Shown here one piece after another: positions 39,609 to 48,721 of a stretch of DNA of 64,000 nucleotides. The translations under genes and the position numbers were made by a program. A model generated the notes under the pieces. It was given only the letters and a program-made list of their open reading frames with translations. It was not told the origin of the DNA and searched no databases. The stretch covers positions 1,615,001-1,679,000 of the forward strand of contig NZ_JACCBF010000001.1 of NCBI RefSeq assembly GCF_013409625.1, read 5' to 3'. How positions within the stretch are numbered: position 1 is the first letter of the stretch; each line of letters starts with the position of its first letter. The DNA is from Nocardioides kongjuensis. GTDB lineage: Bacteria > Actinomycetota > Actinomycetes > Propionibacteriales > Nocardioidaceae.

Positions 39609-41611
39609 CGCGGCAGCCCGAGGATCCGCTCGCCGGCCACGTTGCGCAGGATCTGGGTGGTGCCGCCCGCGATGGACAGGCAGCGCGTGTTGAGCTGCTC
39701 CCAGACGTCGGCCGCGAGCGGGTCGCCGGCCTCCTTGCCGATGGCGCCCAGCAGCGCGAGGTCGTCGCCCTGGAGCTTGACCACCAGCTCGGAGGAGTCC
39801 TGGCGGCTGCGTACGCCGAGGAGCTTGGCGACGCTCGACTCGGCGCCGGGACCGTGGCCTCCGAGGGCGCGCAGCGTGGTGCGGACGCCGAGCAGGGCGC
39901 AGACGGTGGCGAGGGCCACCTGGCGGCCGACCTCGACGCGCCCGACCGGGCCGAGGTCGCGGGAGGCGGCGAGCTCGACGGCGCGCTCGACGCTCTTGGT
40001 GAGCCGGGCGCTGGCCATGGCGACCCGCTCGTTGGCGAGCGTCGTGCGGGCCAGCCTCCAGCCGTCGCCCGGCTCGGCGACGACGCACTCGTCGGGGACG
40101 AAGACCTCGTCGAGGAAGACCTCGTTGAACAGCGCCTCGCCGGTGATCTCACGCAGAGGGCGGACCTCGATGCCCGCTGCCCGCATGTCGACGAGGAAGT
40201 AGGTGATGCCCTTGTGCTGCGGGACGTCGGCGTCGGTGCGGGCCAGGCAGATGCCCCAGTCGGCGCGCTCGGCGACCGAGGTCCACACCTTCTGGCCGGT
40301 CAGCGACCAGCCGCCGTCGACCTTCACCGCGCGGGTGCGCAGCGAGGCGAGGTCGGAGCCGGAGCCGGGCTCCGAGAACAGCTGGCACCAGGTCAGCTCG
40401 CCGAGGAGCGAGGGCCGCACGAACCGCTCGCGCTGCGCGTCGGTGCCGTGGGCGAGGATCGTCGGGACGGCCCAGCCGGCGATCACCAGGTCCGGGCGCA
40501 CGACGCCGGCACGGGCGAGCTCCTGGTCGATGACGATCTGCGTGGTGGGGTCGGCGCCCAGGCCGTAGGGCGTGGGCCAGTGCGGCGTCAGGTAGCCGGC
40601 GTCCACGAGCGCCGCCCGCTGCTCCTCCGTGGGGAGGGCCGAGATCCGCTCGGCGGTGGCGCGGGCCTCCGGGCGGACCGCCTCGTCCCGTCCCTCCAGG
40701 TCCACGTCGACCCGGCGCCGTACGCCGGCCACGGCGGCCGCCGTCACCCGCTCGGCCGCGGCGTCGGCGGAGCCGACGAGGGCGCGCAGGGTGAGGGCGC
40801 GACGCAGGTAGAGGTGGGCGTCGTGCTCGTAGGTGAAGCCGATGCCGCCGAGCACCTGGATGCAGGCCTTGGCGACCTCGACGGCACCGTCGAAGCAGGT
40901 CACGTGGGCGACGTCGACCGCGAAGGCCCACTGCTCCTCGTCGGCCGCCCTGCCGTCGAGCACCGTCGCCGCCGAGGCCGCATCCCAGGCCGCCGCGGTG
41001 ACCGCCTCTGCTGTCTCCAGCATCTGGGCGCACAGGTGCTTGATCGCCTGGAACGCGCCGATCCGCTGACCGAACTGCTCGCGGACCTTGGCGTAGTCGA
41101 CGGCGGTCTCCAGGCACCAGCGGGTCACTCCGGCCGCCTCGGCGGCCGCGAAGGTGATCGCGGTGCGCCGCGCGGCCGGGTCGGCGAGTCCGGGACCGGT
41201 GCCGCGGGCGTGCCGCGCGGAGAGGTCGATGCCGGGCTCGGGGGTGCCGCGGCCCGCCGTACCGCCGTCCCACACGACACCGTCGTCGTCGAGCTGGACG
41301 CCGTGCCGCGCGGGCGTGCCGGTCAGGGTGCTGCCGATCGCCGCACCGAGCAGTCCGCCGGGCAGCAGCTCGTGGGCGCAGGCCTCCAGCGCGACCGCCT
41401 GGTCGAGCACGGTCCCGCCGCCACCGCCGGCCGCCTCGGGGACGGCGATCGCGTGGACGCCCATCTCCTCGATCGCAGCCCAGATCGTCGCGAAGTCCGC
41501 AGCGACGTCGCCCTCGGCGGCGCGGACCGCCTCCACCGGGGACAGGCTCGTGGCCCACTTGCGCAGGCTGTCGGCGAGCTCGACCTGCTCGTCGGTGATG
41601 CCGATCGACAT
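39605..41611 (-). CDS. fadE34: FadE34-type fused acyl-CoA dehydrogenase
   Basis: 668 residues with two acyl-CoA dehydrogenase units in tandem. The first ends with KACIQVLGGIGFTYEHDAHL; the second opens near ALPTEEQRAALVDAGYLTPHWP, with SEPGSGSDLASLRT and the C-terminal GGTTQILRNVAGERILGLPR. The tandem layout and size match FadE34/ChsE3, a single-chain alpha-beta enzyme acting on longer (five-carbon) steroid side chains. In M. tuberculosis fadE34 is next to kstR; here four genes lie between. ATG 41609-41611 behind GGGAGGA. Confidence 0.85.
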   Translation of the reverse strand: MSIGITDEQVELADSLRKWATSLSPVEAVRAAEGDVAADFATIWAAIEEMGVHAIAVPEAAGGGGGTVLDQAVALEACAHELLPGGLLGAAIGSTLTGTPARHGVQLDDDGVVWDGGTAGRGTPEPGIDLSARHARGTGPGLADPAARRTAITFAAAEAAGVTRWCLETAVDYAKVREQFGQRIGAFQAIKHLCAQMLETAEAVTAAAWDAASAATVLDGRAADEEQWAFAVDVAHVTCFDGAVEVAKACIQVLGGIGFTYEHDAHLYLRRALTLRALVGSADAAAERVTAAAVAGVRRRVDVDLEGRDEAVRPEARATAERISALPTEEQRAALVDAGYLTPHWPTPYGLGADPTTQIVIDQELARAGVVRPDLVIAGWAVPTILAHGTDAQRERFVRPSLLGELTWCQLFSEPGSGSDLASLRTRAVKVDGGWSLTGQKVWTSVAERADWGICLARTDADVPQHKGITYFLVDMRAAGIEVRPLREITGEALFNEVFLDEVFVPDECVVAEPGDGWRLARTTLANERVAMASARLTKSVERAVELAASRDLGPVGRVEVGRQVALATVCALLGVRTTLRALGGHGPGAESSVAKLLGVRSRQDSSELVVKLQGDDLALLGAIGKEAGDPLAADVWEQLNTRCLSIAGGTTQILRNVAGERILGLPR

Positions 41612-41633
41612 TGATGTCCTCCCGCCGGTACGA

Positions 41634-42345
<712 letters not shown>

Positions 42346-42358
42346 TCTGGCGCTTGAT

Positions 42359-42387
42359 CTCGCGCGCGGCGAACCGCCGCGCGCGAG
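42359..42387. terminator. Bidirectional terminator, perfect 13-bp stem
   Basis: CTCGCGCGCGGCG, loop AAC, then its exact reverse complement, fill the 51-base gap between convergent genes ending at 42345 and 42397. No U-run follows on either side, common in high-G+C actinobacteria. Confidence 0.8.
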
Positions 42388-42396
42388 GCCGGCGCG

Positions 42397-43539
42397 TCAG
42401 CGAACCGAGGTCGAGGTGCAGTCGCACTCCAGTGCGATCTCGTCGAAGTGCGGGGCGAGCGAGGTGCCGCGCATGATCCCCGAGCCCGGGGTGGCGTGGC
42501 CGTAGGTCTCCCCCAGCGCGTCGACGGCGAGGACCACCGCGGCGGCGGTGTAGGTCGTGTGCTCGTGCGGCCAGTGCACGTCGCGCGGCTCGTCAGCGGG
42601 CCCGGGGCGGGCCGGGTCGTCGTAGACCCAACCGGTCCAGTAGCGGCCGTCGTCCTCGCGCAGGTGCTGCATGTCGGTGAGCAGCGCGAGGGCACGCCTG
42701 CTGGAGTCGGGGTCGCCGAGGACGTCGAGGGCCATGGCCAGCTCGCAGGTCTCGGCGCCGGTCACCCAGGGGTTGGTGTCGACGCAGTGGATGCCGAGGC
42801 CGGGCACGACGAAGTCGTCCCAGCGCCGGGCGAGCAGCTCGCGGGCCGCGTCGCCGCGGACGGCGCCGCCGAGGACCGGGTAGTACCAGTCCATGGAGTA
42901 CGTCGACTTGTCGGCGAACCGGTCCGGGTGGGTGCGCACGGCGTGGCCGAGGCGACCGCCGGCGAGCTCCCACTCGGGCTGCGGGTCGTCCATCAGGTCC
43001 GCGAGCGCGACGCCTGCGCGCAGCGAGTGGTAGATGCTGGAGCTGCCGGTCAGCAGGCAGAAGTCGTCCTCGGGCGTCCAGCGGATGCCGCCGAAGGGGT
43101 CCTGCAGGGACACCACGAAGTCGAGCCCTGCGCGGACCGAGGGCCAGTAGCGCTCGACGAAGCGGATGTCGCGGCGCACCAGCCAGTGGTGCCACAGGCC
43201 GACGGCGAAGTACGCCGACATGTTGACCTCGCCGCGCTCGTCGTCCGCGACGCCGCCCACGATCTTCATCGGCCACGAGCCGTCGGCGCGCTGCATGGTC
43301 GGGATCCAGGCGTAGGCACGCTCGGCGGCCTCGACCTGGCCGCCGACGAGCATCGCCATGGCGGCCTCGACGTGGTTCCAGATGTCGACGTGCTCGCCGG
43401 TGGTCCACGGCACGGCGCCCCACGGCTCCTGCATCGCCGCGATCGCCGCGGCGGTGTCGGCCACCTGCTGGGCCGAGAGCACGCCCTCGACGTACGGCAG
43501 GCGGCTCAGCGGCACCTCGGGCGTGGTGCCCCGCGTCAT
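42397..43539 (-). CDS. Six-hairpin 'prenyltransferase-like' protein (module gene 4)
   Basis: 380 residues with repeated aromatic/acidic helix-turn segments (MQRADGSWPMKI, FGGIRWTPEDDFC, DGRYWTGWVYDD), suggesting an alpha/alpha toroid as in prenyltransferases, terpene cyclases and some glycosidases. No DxDD or DDxxD cyclase motif is visible, so the annotation prenyltransferase is only structural. SMDWYYPVLGG and GIHCVDTNPWVTGAE are well-formed pocket-like segments. ATG overlaps the stop of the methyltransferase gene (ATGA). Probably acts with the adjacent glycosyltransferase and methyltransferase. Confidence 0.7.
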   Translation of the reverse strand: MTRGTTPEVPLSRLPYVEGVLSAQQVADTAAAIAAMQEPWGAVPWTTGEHVDIWNHVEAAMAMLVGGQVEAAERAYAWIPTMQRADGSWPMKIVGGVADDERGEVNMSAYFAVGLWHHWLVRRDIRFVERYWPSVRAGLDFVVSLQDPFGGIRWTPEDDFCLLTGSSSIYHSLRAGVALADLMDDPQPEWELAGGRLGHAVRTHPDRFADKSTYSMDWYYPVLGGAVRGDAARELLARRWDDFVVPGLGIHCVDTNPWVTGAETCELAMALDVLGDPDSSRRALALLTDMQHLREDDGRYWTGWVYDDPARPGPADEPRDVHWPHEHTTYTAAAVVLAVDALGETYGHATPGSGIMRGTSLAPHFDEIALECDCTSTSVR

Positions 43540-44285
43540 GCGGCGTCCGGCTTGCGGAAGTACAGCACCATGCTCTTGCCGATCACCGGGTCGAGGACCT
43601 TGCCGGCGAGCTGCAGCGCCTTGGGCTGCTTCATGATCTCCCAGACCAGCAGCTTGTGGTACGCCTTGGCGAGGGGGTGGCCGTCGTTCTCCACGCCGAC
43701 GGCGCACTTGATCCACCAGTACGGCGCGTGCAGGCCGTGCGTGTAGCTCTTGCCCTCGAAAACCATCGCGTCGCCGGGGGTGCCGTCGTTGGAGCGGCCG
43801 CCCTTGGTGACCTTGTCGACCAGCTCGTGGTCGGTGTAGATCCGGATGTGCCCGCCCTCGGCGTTGTGGTAGTCGGCCGACAGGCGCCAGTTGATGACCT
43901 CCGGCAGCCACCGGGGCACGGTCACGGCGAGGGTGCCGCCGGGACGGAGCACCCGGATCAGCTCGCGGATCGCGGCGACGTCGTCGTGGATGTGCTCGAG
44001 CACCTCGGAGCACACGATCCGGTCGAACTCGCCGTCGGCGAAGGGCAGCGCGAGGGCGTCGCCCTGCTTGACGTCGGCCTCGGCACCCTCGGGCACCTCG
44101 CCGGCCTCCTTCATCGCGACGAAGAGGTTGCGGACGTTCTCCAGCTCCTCGGCGTCGAGGTCGAACGCGATCACGTCGGCACCGCGCCGGTACATCTCGA
44201 AGCTGTGGCGGCCGGCACCGGCACCCATGTCGAGGACGCGGTCGCCGGCCTGCAGGCCCAGGCGGTCGAAGTCAACGGTCAGCAT
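43536..44285 (-). CDS. Class I SAM-dependent methyltransferase (module gene 3)
   Basis: 249 residues, Methyltransf_11-type. Motif I is VLDMGAGAGRHSFEMYRRG; motif IV region is FDRIVCSEVLEHIHDD. A C-terminal amphipathic stretch (YWWIKCAVGVENDGHPLAK) could touch membrane, as in lipid or quinone methyltransferases. Sits between the GT4 gene (12 bases) and the six-hairpin gene (ATGA overlap). Confidence 0.85.
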   Translation of the reverse strand: MLTVDFDRLGLQAGDRVLDMGAGAGRHSFEMYRRGADVIAFDLDAEELENVRNLFVAMKEAGEVPEGAEADVKQGDALALPFADGEFDRIVCSEVLEHIHDDVAAIRELIRVLRPGGTLAVTVPRWLPEVINWRLSADYHNAEGGHIRIYTDHELVDKVTKGGRSNDGTPGDAMVFEGKSYTHGLHAPYWWIKCAVGVENDGHPLAKAYHKLLVWEIMKQPKALQLAGKVLDPVIGKSMVLYFRKPDAA

Positions 44286-44297
44286 GTCTGTCTCTCC

Positions 44298-45581
44298 TCA
44301 GGCCTTCTCGGCCTTGTACTCGGCGATCACGTCTTCCAGCACGTCGGCGGTGCTCGCCGCGACGGCACTCCAGCTGAACAGCTCCTTGACCCGACGGCGG
44401 CCCGCGGCCCCCATCTCGGCCCGGCGCGTCGGGTCGTCGAGGAGACTCGCGAGAGCAGCGGTCAGCTGACCGACGTCACCGGGCTCGACGACGTCGGCGC
44501 ACAGGCCGTCGGGACCGACGACCTCGGGGATGGCTCCGGCCCGCGAGACGACCAGCGGCGTCTCGCACGCCATCAGCTCGGCGGTCGGGAGCGAGAAGCC
44601 CTCGTAGAGGGACGGCACGCAGGCCAGCTCGGCGGAGCCCATCAGCGCGACGAGCTCGTCGTCGGTGAGGCCGTTGGCGAAGGACACGCGCTCGGCGATG
44701 CCGAGCTTGTCGATGAGCTTCTCGGTGACGCCGCCCTCCTTGGGCTTGGTGACCAGCACCAGCTCGAGGTCGCGCTCGACGACGAGCTTGGCGAAGGCCT
44801 CGAGCAGCACGGAGATCCCCTTGAGCGGCGCGTCGGCGCTGGCCATGGCGAGGATGCGGCCGGGCACGCGGGGCTCGGTGGGCGGCACGAACCGGTCGTC
44901 GACGCCGAGCAGGATCGTGTCGATCCGCTCCGGGTCGACCTTGAACTCGCGGACCACGTCGCGCTTGGACGACTCGGACGGCACGATGACGCGGCGCAGC
45001 TGTGGAGCGGTGCGCTTCTGCTCGTTCAGGAACGAGTACCAGCGCCACACGCCGATCTTCGGCAGCTCGAAGCGCCAGCGCGAGCCGTGCTTGCGCTTGG
45101 CCCAGACCGCCGAGGCGAGCTCGATGCGGCGGTCCATGGTGATCGGGTGGTGGATCGTGGTCGCCAGCGGCAGGCCCACCACCGAGGGGTCCTCGATACC
45201 GAGCAGCGGGGTGGCCAGCGTCTGGTTGTCGAAGACGATGTCGAAGTCGTCACGTCGCCGCTTGAGCAGCTTGACCACGCGCTTGCTGAAGGTGAGCGGC
45301 TCGGGGAACGCACCGCTGCGCATCGTGAGCCACTCCTCGACGTCGACCAGGTCGCGGAACTCGCTCGGGCGCGGGTTGCGGAACTCGTCGCCCGGCCGGT
45401 ACAGGTCCAGGCTCGGCACCTTGGTGAGGGTCACCCCCTCGTCGAGCTCCGGGTACGGCTGGCCGGAGAACACCTCGACGGTGTGGCCGAGCGCGACCAG
45501 CTCCCTGGTGAGGCGGCGGATGTAGATCCCCTGCCCGCCCACGTGGGGCTTGCTGCGGTAGGACAGCATTGCGATTCGCAT
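44298..45581 (-). CDS. GT4-family glycosyltransferase (module gene 2)
   Basis: 427 residues, GT-B fold. N-terminal glycine loop HVGGQGIYIRRLTREL and C-terminal donor-site EX7E motif EGFSLPTAELMACETPL match retaining family-4 enzymes using UDP-, GDP- or ADP-sugars. Starts MRIAMLSYRSKPHVGG. It diverges from kstR and shares the operator at 45638, with a minus-strand -10 TACGTT (45631-45636) and AAGGGGAG ribosome site. Acceptor unknown; a lipid or sterol-derived acceptor is a reasonable guess from regulation only. Confidence 0.85.
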   Translation of the reverse strand: MRIAMLSYRSKPHVGGQGIYIRRLTRELVALGHTVEVFSGQPYPELDEGVTLTKVPSLDLYRPGDEFRNPRPSEFRDLVDVEEWLTMRSGAFPEPLTFSKRVVKLLKRRRDDFDIVFDNQTLATPLLGIEDPSVVGLPLATTIHHPITMDRRIELASAVWAKRKHGSRWRFELPKIGVWRWYSFLNEQKRTAPQLRRVIVPSESSKRDVVREFKVDPERIDTILLGVDDRFVPPTEPRVPGRILAMASADAPLKGISVLLEAFAKLVVERDLELVLVTKPKEGGVTEKLIDKLGIAERVSFANGLTDDELVALMGSAELACVPSLYEGFSLPTAELMACETPLVVSRAGAIPEVVGPDGLCADVVEPGDVGQLTAALASLLDDPTRRAEMGAAGRRRVKELFSWSAVAASTADVLEDVIAEYKAEKA

Positions 45582-45630
45582 CAGGTACTTCTCCCCTTTT
45601 CAAGCTCCCGGGGAGCAGGGCCGAAACAAA

Positions 45631-45651
45631 AACGTAGTGGAACGTGTTCCA
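45631..45651. promoter_or_regulatory. KstR operator at the kstR / GT4 divergent promoter
   Basis: TGGAACGTGTTCCA at 45638-45651 is a perfect inverted repeat fitting the KstR site, so KstR should repress itself and the GT4-methyltransferase-six-hairpin unit. A short repeat CTACC-TGCC-GGTAG (45661-45674) follows within the kstR leader. Confidence 0.85.
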
Positions 45652-45731
45652 TTTTATGCGCTACCTGCCGGTAGCCTATCGACTGGGTCCACAATGACCC
45701 GTCTTGTCACACCACCGCAGGGGGAACTTCC

Positions 45732-46343
45732 GTGAGCATCGCGAACCCGTCCACGTCCGAGGACCTCGGCTCGGCCGCGCAGCGGGAGCGCCGCAAGCGA
45801 ATCCTCGACGCGACGTACGAGCTGGCCAAGTCGGGCGGCTTCGACGCCGTGCAGATGCGCGCCGTGGCCGAGCAGGCCGACGTGGCGCTCGGCACGCTCT
45901 ACCGCTACTTCCCGTCCAAGATCCACCTGCTGGTCTCCGCCCTGGGCCGTCAGTTCGAGGACGCCTCGGCGCGCCTCAACGAGCGCGACATCCCCGGCGA
46001 CACCCAGGCCGAGCGTGTGCTCTACGTGCTCAAGCGGATGGCCCGCGGCATGCAGGGCGACCCCAAGCTGACCGAGGCGCTGACCCGGGCCTTCATGTTC
46101 GCCGACAGCAGCGTGACCAACGAGATCCACGTCGTCGGCATGGCGATGACCTCGATCGTCACCCACGCGATGCACGGCGGCGTGCCCGCCGAGGACGCCC
46201 TCACCGACGAGGACGTCGCGATCGCGCGGGTCATCGGCGACGTGTGGCTCTCCGCCCTGGTGGCCTGGGTGACCGGCCGCTCCACGGCCGCGGAGACCGC
46301 GGCGCACATGGAGAAGGCCGTTCACCTCATCCTCCGCGACTGA
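45732..46343 (+). CDS. kstR: TetR-family repressor KstR
   Basis: 203 residues. N-terminus AAQRERRKRILDATYELAK, HTH MRAVAEQADVALGTLYRYFP and the following SKIHLLVSALGRQFE are, by memory, nearly identical to M. tuberculosis KstR. KstR represses sterol uptake and catabolism genes and is released by 3-oxo-steroid-CoA intermediates. All six operators in this window lie in plausible target promoters. GTG at 45732 behind AGGGGGAA. In M. tuberculosis it is next to fadE34. Confidence 0.93.
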   Translation: MSIANPSTSEDLGSAAQRERRKRILDATYELAKSGGFDAVQMRAVAEQADVALGTLYRYFPSKIHLLVSALGRQFEDASARLNERDIPGDTQAERVLYVLKRMARGMQGDPKLTEALTRAFMFADSSVTNEIHVVGMAMTSIVTHAMHGGVPAEDALTDEDVAIARVIGDVWLSALVAWVTGRSTAAETAAHMEKAVHLILRD

Positions 46344-46363
46344 CGACCCCGTCGGGGGCCGTC
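46342..46363. terminator. Candidate bidirectional terminator between kstR and SDR
   Basis: GACGACCCC and GGGGGCCGTC form an imperfect stem (one mismatch) across the 18-base gap between the convergent stops at 46343 and 46362. No U-run. Confidence 0.4.
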
Positions 46364-47129
46364 AGGCCCCGAACGCGTGGGTCGAGGTCACGCCGCCGTC
46401 GACCGCGATCTCCGCGCCGTTGATGTACGACGACTCGTCGCTGGCGAGGAAGACGTAGACCGGCGCGATGTCCTCGGGTGTGCCGACGCGACGCAGCGGC
46501 ACCTTGCTGGCGCCGTACTCCATCGCGGCGTCGCCGCCGTGCACCCGCGTCATCGGGGTGTCGATCATGCCGGGGTGCACGGAGTTGACCCGGATCCCCT
46601 TGGGGCCGAGCTCCATCGCCGCACACTTGGTCATGCCGCGGATCGCCCACTTGGTGGCGGCGTACGCCGTGCACGACGGCATGCCGGCCAGTCCCTCGAC
46701 CGACGAGGCGTTGATGATCGAGCCGCCACCGTTCTTGCGCATGGTGCGGCTGACCGCCTGCATGCCGAGGAAGACGCCGAGCTGGTTGACCCTCCAGAGC
46801 AGCTCGACCTCCTCCGCGGGCATCCGCTCGATGTCGCCGAAGCGGAGGATGCCGGCGTTGTTGGCGAGCACGTCGACAGTGCCGAAGCGGGTGGTCGTGT
46901 CCTCGACCAGGCTCGCCCAGGAGGCGGCGTCGCTGACGTCGTGGTGCACGAAGTGGGCAGCCGCGCCCAGCTCGTCGGCCAGCGCCTGGCCCTGCTCCTT
47001 GGCGACGTCGGCGATGACGACCGACGCGCCCTCGGCGACGTATGCGCGGGCGATCTCCGCGCCCTGCCCCATCGCGCCGCCGGTGACGATCGCGACCTTG
47101 CCGTCGAGGCGTCCGTTCGTGTCGGCCAT
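46362..47129 (-). CDS. SDR oxidoreductase, hydroxysteroid dehydrogenase-like
   Basis: 255 residues, the same length as Streptomyces 3-alpha,20-beta-hydroxysteroid dehydrogenase, which it resembles (IRVNSVHPGMIDTPMT, SSYINGAEIAVDGG). The cofactor loop reads TGGAMGQG, where TGxxxGxG is expected; NNAG is intact and the catalytic YxxxK is in YAATKWAIRG with an upstream Ser (INASSVEG). ATG at 47129 is chosen; a GTG six bases upstream (47135) overlaps the previous stop as GTGA and could be the true start. Last gene of the 49723-46362 operon. Confidence 0.85.
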   Translation of the reverse strand: MADTNGRLDGKVAIVTGGAMGQGAEIARAYVAEGASVVIADVAKEQGQALADELGAAAHFVHHDVSDAASWASLVEDTTTRFGTVDVLANNAGILRFGDIERMPAEEVELLWRVNQLGVFLGMQAVSRTMRKNGGGSIINASSVEGLAGMPSCTAYAATKWAIRGMTKCAAMELGPKGIRVNSVHPGMIDTPMTRVHGGDAAMEYGASKVPLRRVGTPEDIAPVYVFLASDESSYINGAEIAVDGGVTSTHAFGA

Positions 47130-47131
47130 GC

Positions 47132-48034
47132 TCACACCGTCAGCTTCATGATCGAGTCGGCGGCGAAGCCGACGTGCGGGTCGCGGCCGGCGAAGAAGCC
47201 GCCGAGCTGCTTGTCGAGGTCGTCGGCGGTCCACAGGTCACCCGAGGCGTCGAAGCGCTCCTCGACGACCGGCGCCGCGACGACGGCCACCATGCCGCCG
47301 TAGACGACCATGACCTGGCCGGTGATCCGCTCGGCGGCCGGCGAGGCGAGGTAGGCGACCACGGGCGCGACGTGCTCGGGCGAGTAGGGGTCGACCGCCT
47401 TGCCCGACTGGTCCTCGCCGAAGACGTCGGCGGTCATCGCGGTGCGTGCACGGGGGCAGATCGCGTTGGCGCGAACGCCGATGCGGGACAGGCCGCGCGC
47501 GCTCGACAGGGTCAGCGCGGCGATGCCGGCCTTGGCTGCGGCGTAGTTGGCCTGGCCCGGCGAGCCGCCGAGGAAGGCCTCGGACGCGGTGTTGACGATG
47601 CTGCCGTAGACGGTGCCCGACTCGCTCTCCTTTGCCTTGCCGCGCCAGTAGGCGGCGGCGTTGCGCGAGAGCAGGAAGTGGCCGCGCAGGTGGACCGCGA
47701 TGACGGCGTCCCACTCGTCGTCGCCGAGGTTGAAGAGCATCCGGTCGCGGGTCATGCCCGCGTTGTTGACGACGATGTCGAGCCCGCCGAGCTGGTCGAC
47801 GGCGGCCGCCACCATGGCGTCGGCCGTCTCGCGCCGGCTCACGTCACCGGCGACGACGACCGCCTCGCCACCGAAGGCGCGGATCTCCTCCGCGGCCTCC
47901 TCGCCGGCGCCCGGCAGGTCGTTGACGACGACGCGGGCACCCGCGCGGGCCAGGGCGACGGCCTCGGCGCGGCCGAGGCCCGCGCCCGCGCCGGTGACGA
48001 CGGCGACCTTGCCGTCGAGGCTGGTGGTGCTCAC
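47132..48034 (-). CDS. hsd4A: Hsd4A-type 17-beta-HSD / hydroxyacyl-CoA dehydrogenase
   Basis: 300 residues, SDR. TGAGAGLGRAEAVALARAG cofactor loop; NTASEAFLGGSPGQANYAAAK holds Ser-Tyr-Lys. Matches the M. tuberculosis Rv3502c type (GMTRDRMLFNLGDDEWDAVI, ANAICPRARTAMTADVFG), which lies between fdxD and yrbE4A there. The type oxidizes the hydroxyacyl-CoA of the sterol side chain and 17-hydroxysteroids. GTG at 48032-48034 overlaps the ferredoxin stop. Confidence 0.87.
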   Translation of the reverse strand: MSTTSLDGKVAVVTGAGAGLGRAEAVALARAGARVVVNDLPGAGEEAAEEIRAFGGEAVVVAGDVSRRETADAMVAAAVDQLGGLDIVVNNAGMTRDRMLFNLGDDEWDAVIAVHLRGHFLLSRNAAAYWRGKAKESESGTVYGSIVNTASEAFLGGSPGQANYAAAKAGIAALTLSSARGLSRIGVRANAICPRARTAMTADVFGEDQSGKAVDPYSPEHVAPVVAYLASPAAERITGQVMVVYGGMVAVVAAPVVEERFDASGDLWTADDLDKQLGGFFAGRDPHVGFAADSIMKLTV

Positions 48035-48231
48035 GCGTCGTCCTCCACGAGGGTGATGGCGGCGCGCGGGCAGGCCGCGACGGCGCGCTTGACGTTCTCG
48101 ATGTTCTCGTCGGTGGTGTGCTCGGTGTGCAGCTGGAGGAAGTCGTCGTCGTCCAGCTCGAACACCTCGGGAGCCATGGCCTCGCACAGGCCGTTGGACT
48201 CGCACAGGTCGAAGTCGACCTTGATCTTCAT
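48031..48231 (-). CDS. fdxD: [3Fe-4S] ferredoxin, FdxD-like
   Basis: 66 residues with three cluster cysteines C10, C16 and C54 (LCESNGLCEAM; AACPRAAIT), the pattern of P450-type 3Fe-4S ferredoxins. Order fdxD-hsd4A-mce4 matches M. tuberculosis Rv3503c-Rv3502c-Rv3501c, except that two mce-associated genes are transcribed separately. Likely electron donor for a steroid-hydroxylating P450 or oxygenase encoded elsewhere. Confidence 0.92.
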   Translation of the reverse strand: MKIKVDFDLCESNGLCEAMAPEVFELDDDDFLQLHTEHTTDENIENVKRAVAACPRAAITLVEDDA

Positions 48232-48245
48232 CGGTTCATTCCCTC

Positions 48246-48713
48246 TCAGGTCATCTTCCGGTGGTCCCAGGACGCGACCCGCTCGGGGTGGATGATCACG
48301 CCCACCCGCTTGGTCGCCTGCTTCTGCACGGCCTGCATGCCGATCTCCCCGAGCGACTCGAACGAGTCGGCGCCGACCATGCGGGTCGCGACGGCCGAGC
48401 CGATCTCGAAGATCGTCTCCGGGTCGCGCACGATCTCGGCGCGGCCCTCGATGGAGACGCCACGGAGCTCGAAGTAGTCGGTGCCGTCCTCGACGAGCGC
48501 GGTGACCCGCGGGTCGCGGTCGAGGTTGAGGATCTTCTGGCTGCGGCCGTAGGTCCAGAACGCGATCTTCCCGTCGCGCACGACGTAGAACAGCGTGGTC
48601 AGGTGCGGGAAGCCGTCGCGACCGTTGGCCGCCACCTGCACCTTGAGGTTCTCGCCGAGCAGGCCCTGGACCTCCTCCTCGCTCAGCTTGACCTTGTCAC
48701 GTCCAGAGCTCAT
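48246..48713 (-). CDS. PPOX-class flavin/F420-binding protein
   Basis: 155 residues, split-barrel fold. NGRDGFPHLTTLFYVVRDGK, FWTYGRSQKILNLDRDPRV and IEGRAEIVRD are typical of the PNP-oxidase-like family with FMN or F420. No substrate is evident. Being in the same operon as ferredoxin and its reductase suggests a redox step on a steroid intermediate. ATG at 48713. Confidence 0.83.
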   Translation of the reverse strand: MSSGRDKVKLSEEEVQGLLGENLKVQVAANGRDGFPHLTTLFYVVRDGKIAFWTYGRSQKILNLDRDPRVTALVEDGTDYFELRGVSIEGRAEIVRDPETIFEIGSAVATRMVGADSFESLGEIGMQAVQKQATKRVGVIIHPERVASWDHRKMT

Positions 48714-48721
48714 GGGGGTCG